From assembly GCA_902762325.1 (NCBI GenBank), contig CACWNV010000018.1, positions 41,776-105,775 of the forward strand: 64,000 bases of DNA. The letters run 5' to 3'. Of this stretch, positions 52,874 to 60,908 are shown piece after piece. The number at the start of each line of letters is the position of its first letter. Within the stretch, counting starts at the first letter, position 1. The notes under the pieces are model-generated. The model had not been told where the DNA came from. It did no database searches and was given only the letters and a program-made list of their open reading frames with translations. This stretch comes from an uncultured Prevotellaceae bacterium (GTDB lineage: Bacteria; Bacteroidota; Bacteroidia; Bacteroidales; Bacteroidaceae). Position numbers and translations under genes: made by a program.

Positions 52874-52999
52874 ATGGATTATTTTACATCAGAAGATTTT
52901 AAGCCGTCAGAAAAAACATTGAATATCATCCGCCAGATTGCTTATACCTATAGAGCGATTAAGATGAATGGAAAGGATGAGTGTTATTGTTTAAATTAG
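52874..52999 (+). CDS. Small protein of 41 residues between msrA and rpe
   Basis: ATG at 52874 to TAG at 52999. The product begins MDYFTSEDFKPSEKTLNIIR and ends MNGKDECYCLN. It is basic and helical, with no signal or membrane segment. The FKPSEKTLNIIRQIAY core is reminiscent of a short hypothetical family found in Bacteroidales (recollection, not checked). It is only 13 bases from the rpe start and so is probably cotranscribed. No function can be given. Confidence 0.65.
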   Translation: MDYFTSEDFKPSEKTLNIIRQIAYTYRAIKMNGKDECYCLN

Positions 53000-53012
53000 T
53001 AGTCTGTACAGA

Positions 53013-53666
53013 ATGAAAACATTGGTTTCTCCTTCTTTGCTTGCCGCAAACTTCCTTGATCTGCAGAGCGACATCGACATGATCAACAAGAGTGATGCTG
53101 ATTGGTTGCATCTGGATGTAATGGATGGTGTGTTTGTACCGAATATTTCTTTTGGATTTCCAGTCTTAGAATATGTTGCTAAAGCGTGTAGAAAGCCTTT
53201 AGATGTTCATTTTATGATAGTGAAGCCTGAAAGATACATAGCGCAAACGGCCAAGTTAGGTGCCATGATGATGAATGTTCATTATGAGGCATGTGTCCAT
53301 CTACATCGAACCGTACAAGAAATCCATGATGCCGGGATGAAGGCTGGGGTGACATTGAATCCGTCAACACCAGTTAGTGTCTTAGAAGATATAATCAAAG
53401 ATATCGATATGGTACTCCTGATGAGTGTTAATCCTGGTTTCGGAGGTCAGCAATTCATAGAAAATACGATTCCAAAGGTGATGCGTCTTCGCAAATTGAT
53501 AGACGAAACGGGAAGCAAGGCATTGATAGAAGTTGATGGTGGTGTACACGATCAGACAGCTCCCAGATTAGTAAAGGCTGGAACTGATGTTCTTGTTAGT
53601 GGAAGTTATGTCTTTAAAGCTTCAGATCCTTATAAGGCTATCCGAGAACTAAAGGCTCTCGGATAG
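53013..53666 (+). CDS. rpe: Ribulose-phosphate 3-epimerase
   Basis: A 217-residue TIM-barrel enzyme of the pentose phosphate pathway. SPSLLAANFLDLQSDI, WLHLDVMDGVFVPNISFG (catalytic Asp and metal His), LDVHFMIVKPE, LLMSVNPGFGGQQFIE, and IEVDGGVHDQTAP with GTDVLVSGSYVF. All residues expected for catalysis are visible. The last codons and stop lie inside the terminator stem. Confidence 0.97.
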   Translation: MKTLVSPSLLAANFLDLQSDIDMINKSDADWLHLDVMDGVFVPNISFGFPVLEYVAKACRKPLDVHFMIVKPERYIAQTAKLGAMMMNVHYEACVHLHRTVQEIHDAGMKAGVTLNPSTPVSVLEDIIKDIDMVLLMSVNPGFGGQQFIENTIPKVMRLRKLIDETGSKALIEVDGGVHDQTAPRLVKAGTDVLVSGSYVFKASDPYKAIRELKALG

Positions 53667-53672
53667 CCTTAT
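53632..53672. terminator. Terminator overlapping the 3' end of rpe
   Basis: A 16-bp perfect stem ATAAGGCTATCCGAGA / TCTCGGATAGCCTTAT (53632-53647 with 53657-53672). The rpe stop codon (53664-53666) is in the right arm. A short T-rich tail follows. The convergent sigma-factor gene ends 3 bases later, so the hairpin may serve both. Confidence 0.88.
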
Positions 53673-53674
53673 TC

Positions 53675-54271
53675 TTATACTAACTGTAATACCATTTTGT
53701 GCTCTTTAGCCATTTTCCGGAGATTCATCATAGCATAACGCATACGGCCCAATGCTGTGTTTATGCTTACGTTGGTTGTCTGTGAAATCTCCTTGAATGT
53801 CATCTGCTGGTAGTACCTCATATAGACGACTTCGCGTTGTGGGGCAGGAAGGTAGCTCATAAGCTTCCTGACATCACTCATGACCTGTTGATTCACGAAC
53901 TCGTTTTCTATGTTTGATTCAAACATCTGCCCATCGGCAAGGTTTGACAAGTCATTGTTGGTCGTTGGTTCAACAGTCTTATCGTTTTTCTGTAATCGAT
54001 ACATGTCCATGATGACATTATGGGCAATGCGAATAAGCCAGGCATTAAACTTGCCACATGGTTTGTACTTGTTCTGATGAAGTTTTGTAATGACCTTGAC
54101 AAATGTCTCTTGGAATACATCTTCAGCCGTTTCGCGGTCATGAACCACGAATAAAATATACGAAAAAAGCTTGTATTGATTACGTGTTAACAACAAATCA
54201 AACGCCCGATTATTCCCTTCTACATAAGACATTGCCAATTCCTCATCGGTCATGTCGGTTAGAGTTCTCAT
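53675..54271 (-). CDS. ECF-type RNA polymerase sigma factor
   Basis: A 198-residue sigma-70 family protein. Region 2 (about 25-95) has FSYILFVVHDRETAEDVFQETFVKV and FNAWLIRIAHNVIMDMYR; region 4 (about 135-185) has LPAPQREVVYMRYYQQMTFKEISQTTNVS. A polar linker of about 35 residues joins them. No anti-sigma gene is next to it; the neighbour upstream is DUF4293. It is transcribed alone, with a leader of about 90 bases from its -7 element. Its regulon is unknown. Confidence 0.93.
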   Translation of the reverse strand: MRTLTDMTDEELAMSYVEGNNRAFDLLLTRNQYKLFSYILFVVHDRETAEDVFQETFVKVITKLHQNKYKPCGKFNAWLIRIAHNVIMDMYRLQKNDKTVEPTTNNDLSNLADGQMFESNIENEFVNQQVMSDVRKLMSYLPAPQREVVYMRYYQQMTFKEISQTTNVSINTALGRMRYAMMNLRKMAKEHKMVLQLV

Positions 54272-54363
54272 TTTCCTAAAGTTTTTTAAGTTTTAAGTAA
54301 ATGATGTTTCGATAGGCTATTTGTTTTTGTTAATAATATAGATGTTTGTTGTCAAATCGGCTA

Positions 54364-54371
54364 CAAAAATA
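54364..54371 (-). promoter_or_regulatory. Promoter -7 element of the ECF sigma gene
   Basis: Minus strand reads TATTTTTG, 92 bases upstream of the start. Confidence 0.5.
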
Positions 54372-54443
54372 AACATATTCTTTGAATCAACCAAATTTCT
54401 GACACAAAAAATGTACAAATCATATATTTTAGTCGCTTCCAAC

Positions 54444-54484
54444 AAAAAAGACTGAGGTGCTTTTTCCGCCTCAGTCTTTTTTTG
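54444..54484 (-). terminator. Terminator of the bamD operon
   Basis: A 14-bp perfect stem (AAAAAAGACTGAGG/CCTCAGTCTTTTTT), T-run on both strands, 22 bases past the DUF4293 stop. Confidence 0.92.
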
Positions 54485-54506
54485 TTTTATGATTCTTTTA
54501 TTGGTA

Positions 54507-54962
54507 TTACCGAATCCTGTCAGCTGCTCTTATAAGCTTTTCATCAGCCCTGATGCCGCGAATGGCAAGGATATAGAATATAATGGAGATGAATGGGAAA
54601 GCCACACTAACATTAAGATGTGGGGTTCCAGATACCATAAACTCATTGATGAAGCAAAAAGCCAGATACACGTACCATGCTAAGTTGAGTATGATGCACC
54701 ATTGGCACAACATTATCTGCCTTTTCCTGTTTTTGAATAGTAATATGGCTGCAATGGCAATGGGAACCGTGATTAGCAGAAACACGAACAAGAGCACTTT
54801 CCCGTATATCATGTTTCCGTCACCGTCTTTCAGGAAGAGGTTATATAATACGGAACTAACGCCCATTCCTTTTGGCTCAATAGATAAGAGTGGCAGGCAC
54901 AGACACAGTATCGTGAAGACCAATGCACACAATAAAAAGACCGTTTGTTTACGCTGCCACAT
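54507..54962 (-). CDS. DUF4293 four-helix membrane protein
   Basis: A 151-residue inner-membrane protein with four predicted transmembrane segments (about 8-27, 55-77, 85-105, 118-137) separated by short charged loops, starting MWQRKQTVFLLCALVF. This matches the Bacteroidetes DUF4293 family. Its function is unknown. It begins 2 bases after the omega-subunit stop and closes the bamD operon. Confidence 0.88.
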   Translation of the reverse strand: MWQRKQTVFLLCALVFTILCLCLPLLSIEPKGMGVSSVLYNLFLKDGDGNMIYGKVLLFVFLLITVPIAIAAILLFKNRKRQIMLCQWCIILNLAWYVYLAFCFINEFMVSGTPHLNVSVAFPFISIIFYILAIRGIRADEKLIRAADRIR

Positions 54963-54964
54963 AT

Positions 54965-55297
54965 TTAAAATTCAAGATTGTCCTTCGATGGGTCGCGGTA
55001 ATAAACATTACCATCTATAAATTCCTGAGTGGCAAGTAATGTCGGCTTCGGAAGCTTCTCGTAATAACGGGAGATTTCTATTTGCTCACGGTTTTCGAAG
55101 ACTTCTTCTAATGAGTCGTTATAGGAGGCAAACTCTGCCAATTTCTTTGTCAGGTCCTGTTTGATCTCAACAGAAATCTGGTTTGCGCGTTTGGAGATAA
55201 TGGCTACACTTTCATAGATGTTTCCCGTATTCTCGCAAAGATCCATGATGTTACGAGTAACAGTGTTTACTGGTGCTTTTGATTTTTTATAATCCAT
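54965..55297 (-). CDS. rpoZ: RNA polymerase omega subunit, Bacteroidetes type
   Basis: A 110-residue protein starting MDYKKSKAPVNTVTRNIMDL, with IYESVAIISKRANQISVEIKQDL, the Rpb6/omega-like helix core, and a divergent tail ending DPSKDNLEF. Bacteroidetes omega subunits diverge strongly from E. coli RpoZ but have this size and lie between bamD and DUF4293 (family knowledge). It assists assembly of the beta' subunit. Confidence 0.85.
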   Translation of the reverse strand: MDYKKSKAPVNTVTRNIMDLCENTGNIYESVAIISKRANQISVEIKQDLTKKLAEFASYNDSLEEVFENREQIEISRYYEKLPKPTLLATQEFIDGNVYYRDPSKDNLEF

Positions 55298-55323
55298 AAA
55301 TACGTTTATATGTTTAGTGCTTA

Positions 55324-56169
55324 TTATTCAATTGTTGGTAACTTGTCTGTATAATGCTTGCATTTCTTGATGAATTTTTCTGCCGTATCCCTGTCTTTTG
55401 AATCCGGATATTCATTGATGAATCCATAACATTCATCCTCGGCATCCTGGTATCTTTCAAGTCGCTTGGCATCGACGCTGTTTTCAGCCAATTCAAACTT
55501 ACTCTTCATCAATAACAGAGAAAACTCTTCTCGTAAATTACTGTATGGGTAGTCTTTCAAAGCATTCTGAGCAGTAATGATACATGCCTGATAGTTGCTT
55601 TCGCCTCCGCCATTGCAGTTACCGAAGTAGGTGCCAAGATTGTAATAAAGTCTGGCGGACTCCAGTTCTTTTTTCACTAACTTGTTCTGTAGTTCAAAGA
55701 GACGGTCTTGAGCTGTTGCTTTCATGTCGTTGTCAGGATAGGTATCGAGAAATTCCTGAAACGCAGAGATGGCAGCAACGGTCGGGGTCTGGTCAAGTCG
55801 TGGTTCTGGAGTACTCATATAAAGGCTTTCACCGATATAGAACTTTGCTAACTCTGCATACTCTCCACGAGGATAGGATGATGAATACTTTTTGAAGTAT
55901 TCGGCTGCCGTTTCAAAATCTTTATTCAGAAACTCACTCATTGCCAGCATGTAGAGACACTCCTGTCCGTTTTCAGAACCTTTCATCATGGTGACCATCT
56001 CTTGCAGCAATGTTATGGCGCGAGTGTATTTGCCTCTTGCATAACACTCTTTGGCATACTCATATTTATATATATAGTCTGTGGATTTGTATACCTTATT
56101 AAATTCTTGCGCACAGCCGGATAAGAGCATGACGCAGATAAGTATTGGGAAAATAAGCCACTTTTTCAT
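55324..56169 (-). CDS. bamD: Outer-membrane assembly lipoprotein BamD
   Basis: A 281-residue lipoprotein with lipobox LLSGC (Cys19) and TPR helices (YEYAKECYARGKYTRAITLLQEM, YMLAMSEFLNKDFETAAEYFKKY, AISAFQEFLDTYPDND). It is the essential accessory part of the BAM complex that inserts beta-barrels such as the SusC proteins here. It is first in an operon with omega and DUF4293, behind a full consensus promoter, as expected of a constitutive gene. Confidence 0.93.
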   Translation of the reverse strand: MKKWLIFPILICVMLLSGCAQEFNKVYKSTDYIYKYEYAKECYARGKYTRAITLLQEMVTMMKGSENGQECLYMLAMSEFLNKDFETAAEYFKKYSSSYPRGEYAELAKFYIGESLYMSTPEPRLDQTPTVAAISAFQEFLDTYPDNDMKATAQDRLFELQNKLVKKELESARLYYNLGTYFGNCNGGGESNYQACIITAQNALKDYPYSNLREEFSLLLMKSKFELAENSVDAKRLERYQDAEDECYGFINEYPDSKDRDTAEKFIKKCKHYTDKLPTIE

Positions 56170-56213
56170 ATAATAACCTCAATTTCTTTTGGCATAATCT
56201 CTGCAAAGTTACA

Positions 56214-56244
56214 CATAATTCCCTGATTTGCAAAGGCATTTTGT
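56214..56244 (-). promoter_or_regulatory. Full consensus promoter of the bamD operon
   Basis: On the minus strand TTTG (56241-56244), 19 bases, TAACTTTG (56214-56221), 45 bases before the bamD start. Confidence 0.8.
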
Positions 56245-56329
56245 AGAAAAAACAATTTATATACTTTTTTTTTGATTTATAAGGTGATTTTTGAGATATT
56301 TTATAGTTCAATATCGAACAGTTAGTTGC

Positions 56330-57145
56330 TTATTTCTGACGTAATTCCCAAAAAGCAACGGCGGCTGCAGCTGCTACATTAAGCGAATCGACATGATGTG
56401 ACATCGGTATTCTGACTACATAGTCGGCATCATCGATACATGTCTGTGGAAGACCGTCTCCCTCTGTTCCCATGATGATGGCTAAGCGTGGTTCTATTTT
56501 AAGGACAGGACTGTCTAATGAGATGGAATTGTCACTGAGTGCCATGGCTGCGGTCTGGAAGCCAAAGGTGTGCAGATAGTCGGTGAGGTGGTTATTGTAT
56601 TTCTCGTCAATCCATGTCCAGGGGACAAGAAAGACGGTTCCCATAGATACTCTGATAGCCCTGCGATTCAATGGGTCACACGAATCAGGGGTCATCAGCA
56701 CGGCATCTATTCCTAACGCAGCTGCCGAACGGAAGATGGCTCCGATATTGGTTGTGTCTACCACTCCCTTGATGACAACGATTCGTTTAGCATCTTTGCA
56801 GACCTCTTCTGCCGGTAAATGCGGGGGACGTTGCATGGCACAAAGCACGCCTCTTGTCAGTTTATAGCCTGTCAGCTTGCAAAGAATATCACGTGTCCCG
56901 GTATAGATGGGGATATCTCCTGCTTTGTCGATGATAGGGGCAGCATCATTGTCGATGTGCTTGCGCTCACAAAGAAGAGCAATAGGCTTATAGCCCTTGT
57001 TTAATGCAATGTTGATAACTTTCGGACTCTCGGCTATGAATATTCCCTTTTGTGGTTCAAGACGATTCCTTAGCTGGGCTTCTGTCAGGGTGCTGAACAT
57101 TTCGACGCCGGGCTGTGAGAGTGATGTGACTTCTATAATCGGCAT
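56330..57145 (-). CDS. SpoU/TrmH-family RNA 2'-O-methyltransferase (first of a divergent pair)
   Basis: A 271-residue SPOUT methyltransferase. N-terminal substrate-binding domain (about 25-110, FIAESPKVINIALNKGYKPIAL) and C-terminal knot: VVIKGVVDTTNIGAIFRSAAALG (motif 1), LNRRAIRVSMGTVFLVP (motif 2, with the conserved Arg), IIMGTEGDGLPQ and IPMSHHVDSLNVAAAAAVAF (motif 3). The RNA target (tRNA or rRNA ribose) is not shown. Its -7 element TAACTTTG is at 57209-57216 on the minus strand, and the leader has a small hairpin (57177-57195). Confidence 0.9.
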   Translation of the reverse strand: MPIIEVTSLSQPGVEMFSTLTEAQLRNRLEPQKGIFIAESPKVINIALNKGYKPIALLCERKHIDNDAAPIIDKAGDIPIYTGTRDILCKLTGYKLTRGVLCAMQRPPHLPAEEVCKDAKRIVVIKGVVDTTNIGAIFRSAAALGIDAVLMTPDSCDPLNRRAIRVSMGTVFLVPWTWIDEKYNNHLTDYLHTFGFQTAAMALSDNSISLDSPVLKIEPRLAIIMGTEGDGLPQTCIDDADYVVRIPMSHHVDSLNVAAAAAVAFWELRQK

Positions 57146-57361
57146 TCCAGTGTGATATAGTTAGAGAATTAGAGGCAATCCCGCTTGTCGGGATTTGTTC
57201 TTTGGTTGCAAAGTTAGTGATTTATCGTGTAATCTGAATCTTTTTACCATCTTTTTCTGCCTGTTGGAAGAAAGATGTTGTCCGTCTGCCTTATGCCGGG
57301 CAATGATTGAATTCTTGAAAGAATGACTTCTTCTATATTTGGAGTTATAATAAAAAACAAT

Positions 57362-57369
57362 TATCTTTG
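57362..57369 (+). promoter_or_regulatory. Promoter -7 element very close to the second TrmH start
   Basis: TATCTTTG ends 9 bases before the ATG at 57379, implying a nearly leaderless transcript. A TTG at 57367 lies within the element and is rejected as start. Confidence 0.65.
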
Positions 57370-57378
57370 CAATTGATT

Positions 57379-58197
57379 ATGCCAATAGAATATATTTCGA
57401 GTCTACAAAACCAGAAGATTAAAAGAGTTGTCCTTTTACAGCAAAAGTCGTCTGAACGCCGTAAGGAAGGATTGTTTGTCGTTGAAGGACGAAGGGAAAT
57501 CCTGCATTGTTGTGAAGCAGGGTATGAGTTAGATTCTGCGTTTTGTTGTTTGCCCTTAACCGAAAATGGAGATGCTCCTGAAGATTTCCAGTCTTTTATA
57601 GACAGCTTGTCTTGTCCTGTTTATATGGTTTCCTCTCCTGTGTATGACAAGATAGCCTATCGTGGAGGAACGGAAGGAATCCTGACGGTTGTCAAAATGA
57701 AAACAAAAAGCTTAGAAGACTTGAGGTTAAGTGATAATCCTTTGCTGATGGTGGTCGAGAGTGTTGAGAAGCCCGGAAACTTAGGAGCCATCCTTCGAAG
57801 TGCTGATGCCTCTGCTACAGATGCCGTTATTGTGTGCGATCCGCTCACAGACTTGTTTAATCCCAATCTAATCCGTTCGTCTATTGGTGCTGTCTTCAGT
57901 GTCCCATGTGTTACATGTACTTCAGAGGAGTGTATTTCCTATTTGAAAAAGAACGGTATCCAGATATTGACAGCTCAGTTGCAGGATTCGAGCTTTTACT
58001 ATGATGTTGATATGTGTAAGCCCACCGCGTTTATCATGGGAACTGAAGCAACAGGACTCACCGACAAATGGCGTAATGCGGCAGATGCTCATATACGTAT
58101 CCCGATGTTAGGAAGGTTGGATTCCCTGAATGTGTCGGTGAGTGCCGCCATATTACTTTATGAAGCCGTAAGACAACGGCAAGGCAGCGGAAAGTAA
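57379..58197 (+). CDS. SpoU/TrmH-family RNA 2'-O-methyltransferase (second of a divergent pair)
   Basis: A 272-residue SPOUT enzyme: N-terminal domain (IKRVVLLQQKSSERRKEGLF, VVEGRREILHC) and catalytic knot VVESVEKPGNLGAILRSADASATD, LFNPNLIRSSIGAVFSVP, FIMGTEATGLTD and IPMLGRLDSLNVSVSAAIL. It resembles RlmB/TsnR-like members; the target cannot be assigned. It shares the fold with the divergent neighbour but only modest identity, so the pair is an old duplication. GH28 follows after 38 bases with no promoter or terminator between. Confidence 0.9.
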   Translation: MPIEYISSLQNQKIKRVVLLQQKSSERRKEGLFVVEGRREILHCCEAGYELDSAFCCLPLTENGDAPEDFQSFIDSLSCPVYMVSSPVYDKIAYRGGTEGILTVVKMKTKSLEDLRLSDNPLLMVVESVEKPGNLGAILRSADASATDAVIVCDPLTDLFNPNLIRSSIGAVFSVPCVTCTSEECISYLKKNGIQILTAQLQDSSFYYDVDMCKPTAFIMGTEATGLTDKWRNAADAHIRIPMLGRLDSLNVSVSAAILLYEAVRQRQGSGK

Positions 58198-58235
58198 GGA
58201 AAATGAATTGCTAATGTATAACAAACTATAAACTT

Positions 58236-59570
58236 ATGAAACGAATTGTTTTTTTTATCGTGTTTTGTTCTTTGTCTTTATGTATGAATGCAAAGAAGAC
58301 AAAGCTACCTCTTTTTCCTGATGGGACACCGATTCCCGAGTGGTTCCGTGACACAACGAAGGTTGATGTCAATACGCTTGGGAAGAAATATGTGGTGACT
58401 GATTATGGAGTGAAAACGGATAGCACCATCATTCAGACGCGTGCTTTGCAGAGTGTTATAGATAAGGCTGCACAAGAAGGCGGGGGCGTCATCGTGATTC
58501 CTCAAGGTACATTCCTTAGCGGCAACCTTTTTTTCAAGCAAGGTACTCACCTCCATGTGGTTGAAGGAGGAAAACTGAAAGGGTCGGAGCGAATTGAGGA
58601 TTTTGAGATTCGTGAGACTCGAATCGAAGGACAGACATGTAAGTACTTTACCGCTTTGGTCAACGCCGACGGGATTGATGGTTTCACGATTTCAGGTAAG
58701 GGAACCATCGACGGTAACGGCTATCATTACTGGAAGGAGTTCTGGATTCGCCGTGAATGGAATCGCCAGTGTACAAATAAAGATGCCCAGCGTCCGCGCC
58801 TGACCTATATCTCTAATTGTAAGAACGTGACGGTTCAGGATGTCAGGTTGATCAATTCCCCGTTCTGGACGAATCATGTCTATCGTTCCGACCACGTCCG
58901 TTATCTTGACTTGTACATCTATTCTTCCACCGAGGGAGTGAAGGGGCCGAGCACCGATGCCATAGACATTGATGTCTGTCATGACGTGCTCATTCGTGGC
59001 TGTTATATGAATGTGAATGACGATGCTGTCGTGTTGAAGGGTGGAAAGGGAACATTTGCCGACCAGGATCCCAACAACGGACCGTGCTATAACATCATTG
59101 TTGAGAACTGCCGTTATGGTACGGTGCACGGATGTCTGACATTGGGAAGTGAGTCGCTCCACGACTGGAATATTATCATTCGCAATTGCCATGCAGAGAA
59201 TACGAATAATGTCCTCTGGTTGAAGATGCGCCCCGACACACCACAACACTATGAGTTTGTCACCGTAGAGAACTTCACGGGTAATTGCAAGAATTTCATC
59301 CTGGTAAGACCCTGGACTCAGTTCTATAACTTAGAGAAACGCGACGACATGCCTGTCTCTCAATGCAACAATATTGTCATGCGTAATATCAACATGAATT
59401 GCGGTAACTTCTATAATGTCGTTCCTTCTGACAAATACAAGTTGACGGATTTCACGCTTGAGAACATCAATGTGAAGGATGGTAATCCTTCTTTCTCTGA
59501 GTCAGCTGTCATGAACACGGTTGTGAAGAACCTGGTGATTAACGGTGAGAAGATGGATAAAAAGAAATAA
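58236..59570 (+). CDS. GH28 polygalacturonase-type hydrolase
   Basis: A 444-residue exported protein with a short signal peptide (1-19, ending CMNA). The beta-helix GH28 signature is present: GPSTDAIDIDVCHDV (catalytic Asp), VNDDAVVLK (paired Asp), GTVHGCLTLGSE (His) and WLKMRPD (substrate-binding Lys/Arg), in order between about 230 and 335. FPDGTPIPEWF at the start is common to Bacteroidetes members. It cuts homogalacturonan or rhamnogalacturonan by inversion. The next gene is a CE12 esterase 13 bases away, so the two act on acetylated pectin together. No SusCD is adjacent. Confidence 0.92.
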   Translation: MKRIVFFIVFCSLSLCMNAKKTKLPLFPDGTPIPEWFRDTTKVDVNTLGKKYVVTDYGVKTDSTIIQTRALQSVIDKAAQEGGGVIVIPQGTFLSGNLFFKQGTHLHVVEGGKLKGSERIEDFEIRETRIEGQTCKYFTALVNADGIDGFTISGKGTIDGNGYHYWKEFWIRREWNRQCTNKDAQRPRLTYISNCKNVTVQDVRLINSPFWTNHVYRSDHVRYLDLYIYSSTEGVKGPSTDAIDIDVCHDVLIRGCYMNVNDDAVVLKGGKGTFADQDPNNGPCYNIIVENCRYGTVHGCLTLGSESLHDWNIIIRNCHAENTNNVLWLKMRPDTPQHYEFVTVENFTGNCKNFILVRPWTQFYNLEKRDDMPVSQCNNIVMRNINMNCGNFYNVVPSDKYKLTDFTLENINVKDGNPSFSESAVMNTVVKNLVINGEKMDKKK

Positions 59571-59583
59571 TATAAGGAGTAAG

Positions 59584-60840
59584 ATGATGATGAATTCATA
59601 TAGTAGACTGGCAGTTATCTTTGCCTTTTGTGGAATGGGGCTTTATTCTCAGGCGCAGGTCTTCAGCTATGACCTGACAGCTCCCCAGCCTGTGTATAGC
59701 GATGAAGTCGGATATGGTTATGATGTGGTTGCACCGCCGACGGCAAAATCAACATCCCCCTTTTATTTCTCTGTGAAAGTTCCTGATGGAAACTATAAGG
59801 TAACGGTTACGTTAGGGGCAAAGAAAAAAGCGGCTCATACGGTGGTGAGGGCTGAATCACGCCGCTTGTTTGTTGAGGACGCAAAGACAAAGAAGGGAGA
59901 GTTTAAGACCTGTTCTTTTGTTGTCAGCAAGCGCTCTCCCTTTATCAACGAAAAGACGAATGTGAGAATAAAGGATCGGGAGAAAGACTACCTGAACTGG
60001 GACAACCGGCTGACCTTGGAGTTTAATGGAGCTGCCCCGGCTGTTAAGCAGATAAAGATAGAACCCGATACGACCGCCGTTACCTTGTTCTTATGCGGCA
60101 ATTCGACCGTGGTGGACCAGAATCTTGAGCCATGGGCTTCATGGGGACAGATGATTCCACGGTGGTTTACTGATAAGGTGGCAATATCTAATCATGCGGA
60201 GAGTGGGCTGACGGCAACTTCTTTCCTTGCCCAGAACCGACTTGAAAAGATTCTGACAATGATGCGGCCTGGCGATTATGTCTTCTGTGAGTTTGGCCAT
60301 AACGACCAGAAAGAGAAGGGACCGGGTGCCGGTGCCTATTACAATTTTGCCTTTGCACTGAAGAAGTTTATCGATCTGGTCAGGGCGAAACAAGGCAATG
60401 TCGTTTTCATTACCCCTACACAACGACGTCAGTTTGATGATGCAAAGTTACACATCAAGGAGACGCATGCAAATTATCCGGAGGCTATGCGTGCCGTGGC
60501 TGAACGGGAACAGGTACCTGTCATCGAATTGCATGATATGACTCGCACCTTCTTTGAAACATTGGGATTTGAGAACAGTAAGCGCGGGCTGGTGCATTAT
60601 CCTGCCAACACGTTCCCCGACCAGCCGAAGGAACTGGCAGACAACACTCATTTCAACCCATACGGAGCCTACGAAGTGGCAAAGATGGTGGTGATGGGAA
60701 TGAAGGAACTCAAATTGCCGTTTGTTAGTAACTTGGTTCCTGAGTGGGTAGACTACAATCCTGCCGCCCCCGATGATTTTAATATGTTCAAATGGTACCC
60801 GTCCGTGATTTTCGAAACGAAGAAACCCGACGGGAACTGA
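59584..60840 (+). CDS. CE12 rhamnogalacturonan acetylesterase (SGNH)
   Basis: A 418-residue exported esterase. The ATG at 59584 is preceded by TAAGGAGT, a good ribosome site, and gives signal peptide MMMNSYSRLAVIFAFCGMGL; an upstream in-frame ATG overlaps GH28. Residues about 25-150 are a beta-sandwich (galactose-binding-like). The SGNH domain has block I LFLCGNSTVVDQ (Ser; usual GDS is GNS, common in CE12), the Gly region NHAESGLTATSF, block III EFGHNDQKEKG and block V DNTHFNPYGAYEVA (Asp, His). It removes acetyl groups from pectin backbone, unblocking GH28. Confidence 0.9.
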   Translation: MMMNSYSRLAVIFAFCGMGLYSQAQVFSYDLTAPQPVYSDEVGYGYDVVAPPTAKSTSPFYFSVKVPDGNYKVTVTLGAKKKAAHTVVRAESRRLFVEDAKTKKGEFKTCSFVVSKRSPFINEKTNVRIKDREKDYLNWDNRLTLEFNGAAPAVKQIKIEPDTTAVTLFLCGNSTVVDQNLEPWASWGQMIPRWFTDKVAISNHAESGLTATSFLAQNRLEKILTMMRPGDYVFCEFGHNDQKEKGPGAGAYYNFAFALKKFIDLVRAKQGNVVFITPTQRRQFDDAKLHIKETHANYPEAMRAVAEREQVPVIELHDMTRTFFETLGFENSKRGLVHYPANTFPDQPKELADNTHFNPYGAYEVAKMVVMGMKELKLPFVSNLVPEWVDYNPAAPDDFNMFKWYPSVIFETKKPDGN

Positions 60841-60868
60841 TCAATATTCTTTGAAGTAAGAGGTTTGG

Positions 60869-60908
60869 TAGTTAACGTGAGTTCGTCGAACTCACGTTAA
60901 CTATTTTT
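60869..60908 (+). terminator. Terminator of the GH28-CE12 unit, a near-continuous 35-base palindrome
   Basis: A 17-bp perfect stem TAGTTAACGTGAGTTCG (60869-60885) pairs with its complement at 60887-60903 around a single base, followed by TTTTT. The right arm includes the stop codon (60901-60903) of the convergent HD gene. Confidence 0.9.
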
